Origin: Lutispora saccharofermentans
GTDB taxonomy: Bacteria; Bacillota; Clostridia; Lutisporales; Lutisporaceae
Assembly: GCF_024363565.1 (NCBI RefSeq)
Contig: NZ_JAJEKE010000006.1
Location: forward strand, 62,001-126,000
Direction of reading: 5' to 3'
DNA length: 64,000 nt
Below the pieces are notes generated by a model that saw only the letters and a program-made list of their open reading frames with translations, did not search any database and was not told where the DNA came from. The position numbers and the translations under genes are program-made. Shown piece by piece: positions 8,155 through 16,997 of the stretch. Numbering within the stretch: the first letter of the stretch is position 1; each line of letters opens with the position of its first letter.

Positions 8155-9042
8155 TTATAGCACCTCCATATTCTTCAATATGTTTTTCGCTGCATTACCA
8201 AGGGCATTATTTACAAGATCCTCTGCCAAAGCTTTTCTATATTTGCTTGACCCTCTAAGCAGGCTATCCCTGGGGTTAGCCTCGCCGGCGGCTATTTTTG
8301 CGGCTTCTTTAAAAATCTCCGGCGTTTGTATATCTCTGCCCAACAGATATTGTTCAGCTTTTTTAGGTCTTAAGGGGGTGGTTGCAACAGGCGCCATAGC
8401 GATCCTTATATCCTTTATGATGTTATCTTCTATCTCCAGTTTCACTGCCGTATTTGCTATAGGGAGGGCCAGTGCTTCTCTCGGTGCGAATCTGGTCAGT
8501 GAAGTTCCATATCTGGAGTCAGGCCTTGGAACAATTATCCTGATAAGAATCTCTCGTGTACTGTCAATCTTGCTTTTTCCGACTCCTGCATATAGTTCTT
8601 CCAGTGGATCCTTCCTCAGACCATCTTCCGTCAAAATTTCACATACGGCGCCCAGAGCTATAAGAGGTATGGCCGAATCAGCAGCAGGCTGAGCACTAAC
8701 GATATTTCCTCCGACTGTACCTATATTCCTTATCTGAGGAGATCCCACGTACCTGCAGCCATCCGACAGGCAAGGAAAGCATTTTTTTATATTTTCATTA
8801 GAAGCTATCTCTGCATGAGTAACAGCTGCACCAATGATCATTTCGCTTTCTGTAAATTCAATGTGTCTCAACTCATCTATCTCTGTAATATCTATCAATG
8901 CATTCGCCTGGACTTTTCCTTCTTTAATCCAAAGCATTAGGTCTGTGCCACCGGCAATCACTTTAGCCTTTCCGGAATACCGGCAAAGATAATCAATGGC
9001 TTCCTCCACATTTTTTGGTATGAGATACCTATCAACCTTCAT
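8155..9042 (-). CDS. Molybdenum hydroxylase, FAD subunit (CoxM/XdhB-like)
   Basis: 295 aa. The FAD-binding signatures AGGTDLMLWIKEG and NIGTVGGNIVSAQPAADS are typical of the medium subunit of xanthine dehydrogenase/CO dehydrogenase-family enzymes. The ATG at 9042 overlaps the stop of the large-subunit gene (ATGA); the GTG three bases earlier is the alternative. Overlapping genes imply coupled translation. Confidence 0.93.
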   Translation of the reverse strand: MKVDRYLIPKNVEEAIDYLCRYSGKAKVIAGGTDLMLWIKEGKVQANALIDITEIDELRHIEFTESEMIIGAAVTHAEIASNENIKKCFPCLSDGCRYVGSPQIRNIGTVGGNIVSAQPAADSAIPLIALGAVCEILTEDGLRKDPLEELYAGVGKSKIDSTREILIRIIVPRPDSRYGTSLTRFAPREALALPIANTAVKLEIEDNIIKDIRIAMAPVATTPLRPKKAEQYLLGRDIQTPEIFKEAAKIAAGEANPRDSLLRGSSKYRKALAEDLVNNALGNAAKNILKNMEVL

Positions 9043-11330
9043 CACCTGCCACCCTCTTCCTTTTCTTTAATTGCCCAGAATACCTTTTCTGAGGTTATCG
9101 GTAAGTCCTTGATTCTTATTCCTATGGCATCTTCAATAGCATTGGCAATTGCAGGAGCTGTCGGTATAAGAGTAGGCTCCCCGATGCCCTTTGCGCCAAA
9201 AGGACCGATGGGGTCATTTGTTTCAACCACTACGCTTGCAATTTCAGGCATATCCTTTATGGTCATCAGTATATAGTTTTTCAAACCGTTGCTAAGGGGC
9301 TTGCCGTCTTGAAACACCATATTCTCATACAGAGTCCAGCCTATACCCTGTGCGACTCCGCCGTTTATTTGCCCTAGGACGCCATTCTTGTTTATGATTT
9401 TCCCCACATCATGAGCAGCTACAATCCTGAGGACTTTTACCTTTCCGGTCATTGTGTCGACTTCCACCTCTACCCCGTGTGCCCCATAAGTATATGCACT
9501 GGAGTAATCTCCGTAGAAGCTTGCATCCGTGCCTTCTGTGGGCGGGTCATAAGTTATATAGGCAGTAAAGGGGATGGCATCTCTGGTCCTTATCCCGGAT
9601 TCGCATAGCTTTTTGAGAGTAATGCCGATATTTTCATCCTCCATGAACATTATCCTGCCATTCTTTATGATCAGCTTATCCTCTGGCTTTTCCAATACTT
9701 TTGAAGCATATTCCATTATTTGCTTTTTAACTTTTCCCGCGGCCAGATATACCGCTTTTCCACCTACTGTAGTTACTCTGCTTGAGTAAGTGCCCAGCCC
9801 AAATGGACTGATGTCTGTGTCAAGAGGCATGACCGTAATATCGGCTATATCGACTCCAAGAACTTCCGCAGCAATTTGGGCAAACACTGTTTTTGCACCT
9901 TGCCCCATATCGGCCTCTCCTGAAAATACAAATACTTTTCCATCCTCGTGTATGCGTATCATAGCGGAAGAACCGTCAAATTTCGTTCCGCCTCTGTTGC
10001 CGGATACGTGATTCATGCACGCTATACCGATACCACGCTTAATGCGTCCATTTTGCTCCTCTTTAGGGAGCCTGTTTTCTTGAATATATTTATATGCTTT
10101 ATCGATGCACTCGGTAAGACCGCAGCTTTTTATTTTCCATCCGTGCAATGTCAAGTCTCCCCGCTGTACCGCATTTTTAAGCTTTACTTTCACAGGATCG
10201 AGTCCTATACGCCTGCAGCATGTATCTATAAAGGATTCCAATGCGAAATGCATCTGGCTGTTGCCATAACCTCTGAATCCACTGGTAGGTATAAGGTTTG
10301 TATAAACCAGATAGGCATCTGTCCTGGTTGATTTAAATCTATACAGGCAATCCGTTCTCATGGCCATATTAAGCAGCACCTTAGGCGCGGCCCAGCTATA
10401 AGCACCATTGTCCGCTATTATTTTTGATTCCTTGCATACCAAAGTCCCATCCTTCATCATGCCCAGCTTCAGCTTGATCTTTGGCGCTACCCTTGGCCTG
10501 GTTGTCAGCATTTCCTCTTCTCTGGTCAGTACATATTTTACAGGTGCATTTGTTTTTTGAGCCAGCACTGCAACAATAGGATGGAAGTTTCTGATCCATA
10601 TTTTTGCTCCGAAGCCTCCGCCAATGAAAGGTGATTTTACAGTTATCCTGCTGGGTTCAATTCCTAACGCCTTTGCTATCTCATTTCTTCCCTGGAACAA
10701 GGATTGCAGCCCGGTCCATATGGTCAGCCTTCCATTTTCTTCCCACTTTGCCACAGCCCCGAAGGGTTCCATATAGCAGCCGGACACTCTATGAGTACTG
10801 AATTCGCTTTCAAATACATAATCGCATCTGGAAAAATCCTCATCTACATTGTCTCTTGAAATGTGATATTCTTTAACTATATTGTTTTTTATATTTTCAT
10901 GAACTAATGCTGACTCCGGGAGCATGGCTTTTTCTACATCATCTACGACATTAAGCAGCTCGTATTTTACATCTATAAGCTTTATGGCTTCTTCCGCAAT
11001 TTCTTCTGAATCTGCTGCCAAAGCTGCGATTTCATCTCCTACATACCTTACCTTATCTATAGCCAGCATGGTTACATCGGCTATCTCCATGCCAAATTTA
11101 TTAGCGGGGCAATCCTTGGCAGTTATTACTGCTTTGACCCCAGGCAGTTCCTCCGCTTTTGAAACATCTATGCTTAAAATCCTGGCGTGAGGATGTGGTG
11201 AACGAAGTATCTTTGCATAAAGCATACCGGGAAAATTCATATCATCCAAGTATTTTGCTTTTCCGGTTACTTTTTCCTTAGCATCAATAAAATCTTGCTT
11301 GCATCCAATATAAGAACAATCATTTTTCAT
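9042..11330 (-). CDS. Molybdenum hydroxylase, molybdopterin-binding large subunit (CoxL/XdhA-like)
   Basis: 762 aa. The residues GGGFGAKIW, TSGFRGYGNSQMHFALE and GAKGIGEPTLIPTAPAI mark the molybdopterin-binding subunit; the Glu of GIGEPTLIP is the conserved catalytic base. The active-site loop of aerobic CO dehydrogenases (with the Cys in AYRCSFR) is absent, so a hydroxylase of a heterocycle or aldehyde is expected. Unlike Eubacterium barkeri nicotinate dehydrogenase, the large subunit is not split. I chose the ATG at 11330, with GGAGGT upstream, over the longer frame starting at 11372. The substrate cannot be told from the sequence. Confidence 0.92.
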   Translation of the reverse strand: MKNDCSYIGCKQDFIDAKEKVTGKAKYLDDMNFPGMLYAKILRSPHPHARILSIDVSKAEELPGVKAVITAKDCPANKFGMEIADVTMLAIDKVRYVGDEIAALAADSEEIAEEAIKLIDVKYELLNVVDDVEKAMLPESALVHENIKNNIVKEYHISRDNVDEDFSRCDYVFESEFSTHRVSGCYMEPFGAVAKWEENGRLTIWTGLQSLFQGRNEIAKALGIEPSRITVKSPFIGGGFGAKIWIRNFHPIVAVLAQKTNAPVKYVLTREEEMLTTRPRVAPKIKLKLGMMKDGTLVCKESKIIADNGAYSWAAPKVLLNMAMRTDCLYRFKSTRTDAYLVYTNLIPTSGFRGYGNSQMHFALESFIDTCCRRIGLDPVKVKLKNAVQRGDLTLHGWKIKSCGLTECIDKAYKYIQENRLPKEEQNGRIKRGIGIACMNHVSGNRGGTKFDGSSAMIRIHEDGKVFVFSGEADMGQGAKTVFAQIAAEVLGVDIADITVMPLDTDISPFGLGTYSSRVTTVGGKAVYLAAGKVKKQIMEYASKVLEKPEDKLIIKNGRIMFMEDENIGITLKKLCESGIRTRDAIPFTAYITYDPPTEGTDASFYGDYSSAYTYGAHGVEVEVDTMTGKVKVLRIVAAHDVGKIINKNGVLGQINGGVAQGIGWTLYENMVFQDGKPLSNGLKNYILMTIKDMPEIASVVVETNDPIGPFGAKGIGEPTLIPTAPAIANAIEDAIGIRIKDLPITSEKVFWAIKEKEEGGR

Positions 11331-11358
11331 GCATATACCTCCGTAATAATATTTTTGC

Positions 11359-12228
11359 CTAGTATATTGCACTGATAGCGAAATCTGCTGAATTTTCAGG
11401 ATAAACAGCCATATGATCCTTGAGGAAAATCACTGCACCCAGTATCACTTTTTTTTCAAATAAGGCCTTTGCTCTCTTTAAGCCATTTCTAACGGCAATT
11501 TCAATATTTTCCTGTTTGATATGCCCAATATTCTTTGTTACCATCGCACCTCTGATATCCGTATCATAATCCAATTCTTCCGCCAAACATCTCTCAATAG
11601 GGGCGTCCTCGCAATATGTTGCATTGGCTATGGAAGTCGCAGCTGCATCTGCCAGACTTCCTGTGGCCGCCAGCGCTGTCACGGCTGACGCAATACCTTT
11701 AGTCAGACTTCTGCCTCCAAAGCCGCTTGTAGCAGCACCATGGATTTCACTACTGCCTTTTATCCTGATCACGTGTGTTGGCTTATTGCCTGATAAGTCG
11801 CTTATTATACCGATCCTCATATATTCACGATTATGAGGCATTTGATATGATATATCTCCTCCGTTATTTACAACTACATAGTCAGCACCGGCTTCGAACA
11901 CTTTTTCCTTGACCAGATCCGAAAATGTGCCTGCTACAGAAGCCATTGGAGTAAAGTCAGATTCATCCAATCGTTCCACTGACTCTATCATTTTTTTGAG
12001 CGCTAAGGAGCATTTATTTTTTTCATCATATCCAATTCCTGTTATATACTTTTTAGCTACATATAATTCCTTTGCTAATTGTTCCAACAGTTCCAAGGCT
12101 TTATTGGCACCAGCAACAGCTGCATAGGTATAAGGTTCTTCCCTGAGCCCCGCCTCGATAACCATGGTTATGGGTCCGTGGTCTACCAATACCTTGCCTT
12201 CTTTTATTATTTTAAATCTTTCATCCAA
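11359..12228 (-). CDS. UPF0280 family protein (ApbE-superfamily-like)
   Basis: 289 aa. It matches the UPF0280/COG2122 pattern: PMASVAGTFSDLVKEKVFEAG, VVVNNGGDISYQ and GSLADAAATSIANATY. Family members are distant relatives of ApbE flavin transferases and have no established function. It lies 28 bases before the molybdenum-hydroxylase large-subunit gene and after a repeat-filled gap. A role in cofactor or flavin chemistry of the operon's redox enzymes is only a guess. The ribosome binding site is weak. Confidence 0.72.
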   Translation of the reverse strand: MDERFKIIKEGKVLVDHGPITMVIEAGLREEPYTYAAVAGANKALELLEQLAKELYVAKKYITGIGYDEKNKCSLALKKMIESVERLDESDFTPMASVAGTFSDLVKEKVFEAGADYVVVNNGGDISYQMPHNREYMRIGIISDLSGNKPTHVIRIKGSSEIHGAATSGFGGRSLTKGIASAVTALAATGSLADAAATSIANATYCEDAPIERCLAEELDYDTDIRGAMVTKNIGHIKQENIEIAVRNGLKRAKALFEKKVILGAVIFLKDHMAVYPENSADFAISAIY

Positions 12229-12275
12229 ATCAAATCCGATTCCCTTCCGATTGGATTGCTAACACTGACCTAATC

Positions 12276-12302
12276 TGTTGTGCCAGCTGATATAAGAGTG
12301 CA
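12276..12302. repeat. End fragment of the MITE-like repeat
   Basis: TGTTGTGCCAGCTGATATAA and the next bases match the terminal arm of the full copy at 19952-20186 with two mismatches. The rest of the element is missing here. Confidence 0.6.
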
Positions 12303-12316
12303 GCACTGAACTAACT

Positions 12317-12417
12317 CGCCCTAAGGCCCATACCGCTATAGGCGGCGTGTGCCTAAGGGCGGCTAAGTCCAGTATGGACTCGACTAACATTCAGTGGAGT
12401 TGAAACCCCACTGAATG
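12317..12417. repeat. Triple stem-loop palindromic element
   Basis: Three consecutive perfect inverted repeats: CGCCCTAAGGC / GCCTAAGGGCG (12317-12361, with an inner CCGC / GCGG), AGTCCA GTA TGGACT (12366-12380), and CATTCAGTGG / CCACTGAATG (12388-12417). It lies between the TAXI binding-protein gene and the UPF0280 gene. In RNA it would form a clover-like structure that could stabilise the upstream message or attenuate transcription. No T-run follows. Confidence 0.75.
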
Positions 12418-12435
12418 AAGCCTCGTTTTCATATT

Positions 12436-13473
12436 CTAGAGCACGCCTTTTTCCTTATAGTATTTTTCAGCACCGGGATGCAGCAGCACTGGTGAAACCT
12501 CTGTCATCTTTTTTAAATCCAGATCAGCCAGGGAAGCATGTATGCCTTTGAAATAGCTCAGGTTTTCATCTAATGATTTAACTATCGCATAAGCTTCTCC
12601 ATCACTAAGATCAGTGCTTGCAAATAGGATAACTGTTGCTGCTACAGTAGGAACATCATTCTCAAGGAAAGAATATTTATCCTTCGGTATTACTGTTTTA
12701 TAAGTTCCGAGTTCTGCATTTACCTTCTCTATGGCTTCATCCGACAAAGGAAGAAGGTCCAGCTTTAAATTTGTGGAAGCATCTACTATGTGGCTTGACG
12801 GAACTTGAATGACATTGCTATATGCCTGTAACTTTCCGTCTCTCATCAAATCGATGGAATTACCCATTGACATGAAATCAACCGATCCACCCCAAGCCTT
12901 TATATCCTCGTAGGTGATACCGCTTGCCTTCAATGCTTCTTTGCCCACTATCTCCATAAAGGAGTCTGCAGTATTGAGGTTAAGCTTCAAGGGATATTTC
13001 TTCTCTCTTAGATCATCAAAGTTCTTGATCCCCGTATCTGCTTTGATGAGGAAGTGCTGTGCAGCCTCACCGTATAAAACAGTTAAAGCTCTCAGGTTGT
13101 CCATGTTTTTGTTAAAAGGTGCCTTGCCTTCGGAAGCCATCTTTATAAGACCTGTATGAGCTATGCCTAATTGAATCTTTCCGGCAGAGACCAGAGCGAT
13201 ATTGGCGGCTTCTTGTCCAACTTCATATGCTGTATTGGAGCCGGAATAGCTTCTGCGTATAACTTCTCCCACACCTTCTCCTATTGCAGCCCAGGCGCCT
13301 CCAATGGAGCCCCCTACAATCGTGACATCGATTTTATCTGGTACTTTGAATTCGGCAGCCTCACCGGATTTTTCTGCGGGAGCCTTGTCTCCCCCTGAGC
13401 ATGCTGTTACCAAGCTCATCGCCATGATAATGGAAAGGATCACACTTATTAGTTTTGTAAATTTTCGTTTCAT
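12436..13473 (-). CDS. TAXI-family TRAP transporter solute-binding lipoprotein
   Basis: 345 aa. The signal peptide MKRKFTKLISVILSIIMAMS ends in a lipobox (LVTAC), so it is predicted to be anchored outside the membrane. The mature part has the TAXI pattern (IVGGSIGGAWAAIGEGVGE, AYEVGQEAANIALVSAGKIQ). It captures the substrate for the fused permease encoded just upstream. TAXI proteins of known function often bind carboxylates or amino acids such as glutamate. The ligand here is probably the growth substrate of the surrounding operon (inference). AAAGGGG precedes the ATG. Confidence 0.92.
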   Translation of the reverse strand: MKRKFTKLISVILSIIMAMSLVTACSGGDKAPAEKSGEAAEFKVPDKIDVTIVGGSIGGAWAAIGEGVGEVIRRSYSGSNTAYEVGQEAANIALVSAGKIQLGIAHTGLIKMASEGKAPFNKNMDNLRALTVLYGEAAQHFLIKADTGIKNFDDLREKKYPLKLNLNTADSFMEIVGKEALKASGITYEDIKAWGGSVDFMSMGNSIDLMRDGKLQAYSNVIQVPSSHIVDASTNLKLDLLPLSDEAIEKVNAELGTYKTVIPKDKYSFLENDVPTVAATVILFASTDLSDGEAYAIVKSLDENLSYFKGIHASLADLDLKKMTEVSPVLLHPGAEKYYKEKGVL

Positions 13474-13510
13474 AAGATACCCCTTTCATAAATTTTTTTA
13501 TAATAATAGT

Positions 13511-15427
13511 TTAGGCTGCTAAACTATTATTTTTTATTTTGATTCTTTGATAAGCATATATTGCAGCGAATACAATCAGTCCGGCAACAGTAGTCATAGT
13601 TTCCGGATATAGCATCATTAATCCTGATATGAACAGCGCTATACGGGTAATTTTTCCGGCCCTGTCCCTGAGCCAGCCTTCCATGCCTGCAGCCATGGCA
13701 ATAACGCCCAGCATGCATCCAAACATTACAAATAAAGTGTGAAGGCTGAATGTCTTTATATTGATCAGTAGAACCGGTTGATAGATGAAAATGAAAGGTA
13801 CGATAAAGGATACTATGCCCATCCAGCAAGCATACCAGCCTACTTTCGAAGCATTGGCTTCGGCAATGCCCGCTGCTGCATAAGCCGCAACGGCAACAGG
13901 CGGTGTAATAGCGGATAATGTCGAGAAATAAACTACAAACATATGTGCAGGCATTGGAGGTATTCCAAGCTCATATAGGGAGGGTACGGCTAGTGACACC
14001 GTAAGTGCATATGCTGCAGCTACAGGCATGCCCATCCCTAATATGGTGCATAAAACTGCGGTTATTAAAAGGGCGCCAAATATATTGCCTCCGCCTACGC
14101 TTAATACAAGACTTGCTATCTTGCCACCCAATCCGGTTATCATCAGGCCATTGATCACTATGCCTGCTATGGCACAGGATAAGGATACTATGACGGATTG
14201 AAGAGCTCCATCTTCTAAGGATTTCAATATTTTCTCCATCGACATCCTTGTTTCTTTTCTAAAAAAGCTTGCTGCAATTACGGATACAATGCCGGCAACA
14301 GCTGCGAGTGAAGGTGTATAGCCCTTTATAAGCATAGCAACTAGAACTACCAAAGGGAGAATAAAGGGAAAGCCCTCCTTCAGTGTTTTGCCGACGGGCG
14401 GCAGATCTTTGGGATCCACTGCGGTCAAACCTAATTTTTTGGCTCTGAAATGTACCATGAAGCCAAGTGCCAGGTAAAATAGTATTCCAGGAAGAGCCGC
14501 AGCAACCGCTATATCGATATAGGGAATGCCCGCCATCTCTACCATCAGAAAGGCTGCTGTGCCCATAATAGGGGGCATTATTCCTCCGCCTGTCGCTGCT
14601 ACTGCATTTACAGCTCCTGCAAACTTAGAATCATACCCTACCTTCTTCATCATAGGTATCGTAAAAGAGCCTGTAGTAACAACGTTGGCTGTGGGGCTGC
14701 CATTGATCATGCCAAATAGTGCGCTGGCAACCACAGCAACCTTACCTGCACCACCTGTATACCGTCCTGCTACTGACATAGAGAATTTATAAAAGAAATC
14801 CCCCGCACCTGAGTTTGCGAAGAAAGAACCAAACAAGACAAAAAGGAATACATAAGTGGATGCCACAACTATAGGTGAAGTAAATACTCCATTGGTGGTA
14901 AATACCAACTGATCCAGCACATCTATAGGAACTATTCTCCTGTGCCCTATATAACCGGGTATCAGATGACCAAACAGTGCATACAAGAGGAATATTACCC
15001 CAATAGATGGCAGTACAGAACCCATTGTCCTTTTTGTCAGTTCAATCACAAATAGAACAATAATAATGCCTGCAACAATATCCAACGCAAGAAGCGGGTC
15101 CACTTGAGGCCATCTCAGCAGATATCTGGGTATCTGAGTAGCATAATATATACCTGATAATGCTGCCATTATAGCCAGCAAATAATCATGCTTAGGTATC
15201 TTGGTTATGTCACAGCCCTCATATGGTGTATAAAGCATATAGCCTAATACTAGGATAAAAGTTAAATGTATACTGTAATGAAGCAAAGGCTGTATACTGG
15301 AAAAAGTGCTTTGCCAAAGCTGATAAAGCGACATTATTATAGCTACGGCGCTGATTATTCTTTTATCTTTTCCGGTAAGTTTTCTCTTTTGACCTTCTTT
15401 CGTTATATTAGCTAAGTACTTTAGCAT
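13511..15427 (-). CDS. TRAP transporter fused permease (DctQM type, TAXI system)
   Basis: 638 aa, almost entirely hydrophobic helices. The small (DctQ-like) and large (DctM-like) parts are in one polypeptide, as is usual for TAXI systems. The conserved DctM-like stretches are MINGSPTANVVTTGSFTIP, AATGGGIMPPIMGTAAFLM and GMGMPVAAAYALTV. It imports the substrate by ion gradient. It sits between the Hnr-like gene and its binding-protein gene, so uptake is co-expressed with catabolism. Confidence 0.92.
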   Translation of the reverse strand: MLKYLANITKEGQKRKLTGKDKRIISAVAIIMSLYQLWQSTFSSIQPLLHYSIHLTFILVLGYMLYTPYEGCDITKIPKHDYLLAIMAALSGIYYATQIPRYLLRWPQVDPLLALDIVAGIIIVLFVIELTKRTMGSVLPSIGVIFLLYALFGHLIPGYIGHRRIVPIDVLDQLVFTTNGVFTSPIVVASTYVFLFVLFGSFFANSGAGDFFYKFSMSVAGRYTGGAGKVAVVASALFGMINGSPTANVVTTGSFTIPMMKKVGYDSKFAGAVNAVAATGGGIMPPIMGTAAFLMVEMAGIPYIDIAVAAALPGILFYLALGFMVHFRAKKLGLTAVDPKDLPPVGKTLKEGFPFILPLVVLVAMLIKGYTPSLAAVAGIVSVIAASFFRKETRMSMEKILKSLEDGALQSVIVSLSCAIAGIVINGLMITGLGGKIASLVLSVGGGNIFGALLITAVLCTILGMGMPVAAAYALTVSLAVPSLYELGIPPMPAHMFVVYFSTLSAITPPVAVAAYAAAGIAEANASKVGWYACWMGIVSFIVPFIFIYQPVLLINIKTFSLHTLFVMFGCMLGVIAMAAGMEGWLRDRAGKITRIALFISGLMMLYPETMTTVAGLIVFAAIYAYQRIKIKNNSLAA

Positions 15428-15450
15428 AACATTTATACACCTGCCTTTTT

Positions 15451-16980
15451 TTACTTAGATTTCTCTAGTCTAATTATTTGATAGCGGTCTTCTTTGATAA
15501 CTTCATCCATTTTTCTTACAGCTTTTATATGTCCTCCAATATCTCCATATTTGTCTTTCACTATGGTATATTCGATTGGAGCGACTACCGCAGGTGATGC
15601 TGTATAATTGAAAGGCTTTTCCACCATTTTTTCCACATCCGCCAGGAAGGTTATTCCTCCCCCAGGCATCACATATGCAGGAGCTCCTGCAATGGTCAAT
15701 ACTGCATCGCCTTTATGCACGGCTTGAGTCAGCTTGATCGGGTCCACGGTCACTCCTGCTCTGGCGCTGCCGCCTACCCCGGCATAATACATAGCGGACA
15801 CCCTGCTGTCCTCACAATTATCAGCCGCCAGCTTTCTGAACTCTTCAAGTTCTTTTGTCAGAGGTATCTGAACCGGCTTCCCTTCTTCGTTAACGCTGAA
15901 CAACGCGACCTTTCTCCAGGTAGTTTCTGCTACAAGTATTTTCATTCCAGGTTTTGCATAATTCATATCTATGGATTTTATTGCTTCTATAGGTTCTTTG
16001 ATATTTGTGCCGCCCCATCCGTCTCCATGCTCGAAGAAATACCTTCCCGGCGTTGCCAGCCTGCCTACAGGAGTTACGCCGCTGTATGGAAGCTGCTCAG
16101 CTCCTGCCGGATGTTTGGTAAACAAGCCTGTAATGTGGTGGTCCAGTATTATCGCCTCATCAATCAATTGACCCAAATGTTTGGCGAACAAACCGCAGCA
16201 TGCCCCGCCGCAGCCGACTCTCATCTTTTCGTCTTTCACGCCGTTTATTATAGGCGCCTTACCTACTTCTAACTCTAGGACTGCTCCATTATCTATCTTT
16301 AAGATAACTTTTTCCTTATTGCCCAGCTGAGTCATGGTTTTTACTACCAACATTCCATCAGGCCCTTTAACCCTGTTGACTCCGCCTATGATAATGATGT
16401 GAGACCCATACTGTTCTGTAGTCACTATTCCCATTACCTTGCCGTCTCTTCTCACCAAAGCGCCTTCATCGCCTATATAGAAGTTTGTATCGATCTTGAC
16501 CATCATAGAGCTATAGGATACCGGAGCTTCAGTAACTACGGTAACAACATCATAATCATCTATGTTTTCCTGCACTATGTAAGGGGCCGGATGATAATCC
16601 GGATAGCTTGCTCCGGCCCCTACAGCAGTGATCAAAGGTTTGCTGATAGCTATTTTTTCTTTGTCTACAGGTGTTTTTTCAGGTATTTGCAAGGGTCTGC
16701 TCCTTACTAAGCTTCCATTATCATTAACGAACCTTTTGCAGGCTCCAAATAATCCGTTAGGAATTTCACATTTTACACCGCAGTTGGTACAGACCACTAT
16801 TTCCTCTTGCGCCTTTACTTCTGAGAGAGCATCAAATTTGCATACCTTAATGCAGGTTTTACAGTTTACGCATTCTTTGCTGACCTTCGCTTTTTTGTCA
16901 ATAATCTTGATCGCATCCATAGGGCAGTTCTTTTCGCATGCTTTGCAACCCATGCACTTTTCTACATTAACCTGTATCAT
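15451..16980 (-). CDS. Iron-sulfur reductase resembling 6-hydroxynicotinate reductase (tentative)
   Basis: 509 aa. The N-terminus is a two-cluster ferredoxin: CMGCKACEKNCP at about residue 9 and CVNCKTCIKVC at about 37. More cysteines follow (CTNCGVKCEIPNGLFGAC) and a mid-protein GCGGACCGLF. From memory, this layout fits 6-hydroxynicotinate reductase (Hnr) of Eubacterium barkeri, which reduces a hydroxylated pyridine ring with ferredoxin. I could not align it here, so the specific name is uncertain, although a low-potential Fe-S reductase is well supported. It lies between the methylaspartate ammonia-lyase and TRAP permease genes. AGGAG precedes the ATG. Confidence 0.55.
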   Translation of the reverse strand: MIQVNVEKCMGCKACEKNCPMDAIKIIDKKAKVSKECVNCKTCIKVCKFDALSEVKAQEEIVVCTNCGVKCEIPNGLFGACKRFVNDNGSLVRSRPLQIPEKTPVDKEKIAISKPLITAVGAGASYPDYHPAPYIVQENIDDYDVVTVVTEAPVSYSSMMVKIDTNFYIGDEGALVRRDGKVMGIVTTEQYGSHIIIIGGVNRVKGPDGMLVVKTMTQLGNKEKVILKIDNGAVLELEVGKAPIINGVKDEKMRVGCGGACCGLFAKHLGQLIDEAIILDHHITGLFTKHPAGAEQLPYSGVTPVGRLATPGRYFFEHGDGWGGTNIKEPIEAIKSIDMNYAKPGMKILVAETTWRKVALFSVNEEGKPVQIPLTKELEEFRKLAADNCEDSRVSAMYYAGVGGSARAGVTVDPIKLTQAVHKGDAVLTIAGAPAYVMPGGGITFLADVEKMVEKPFNYTASPAVVAPIEYTIVKDKYGDIGGHIKAVRKMDEVIKEDRYQIIRLEKSK

Positions 16981-16997
16981 ACTTCAATCTCCTCTTA

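Noticed and set aside
9042-11330. Aerobic CO dehydrogenase
   Set aside because: The Cys-containing CoxL active-site loop is missing; the gene set fits a general molybdenum hydroxylase.
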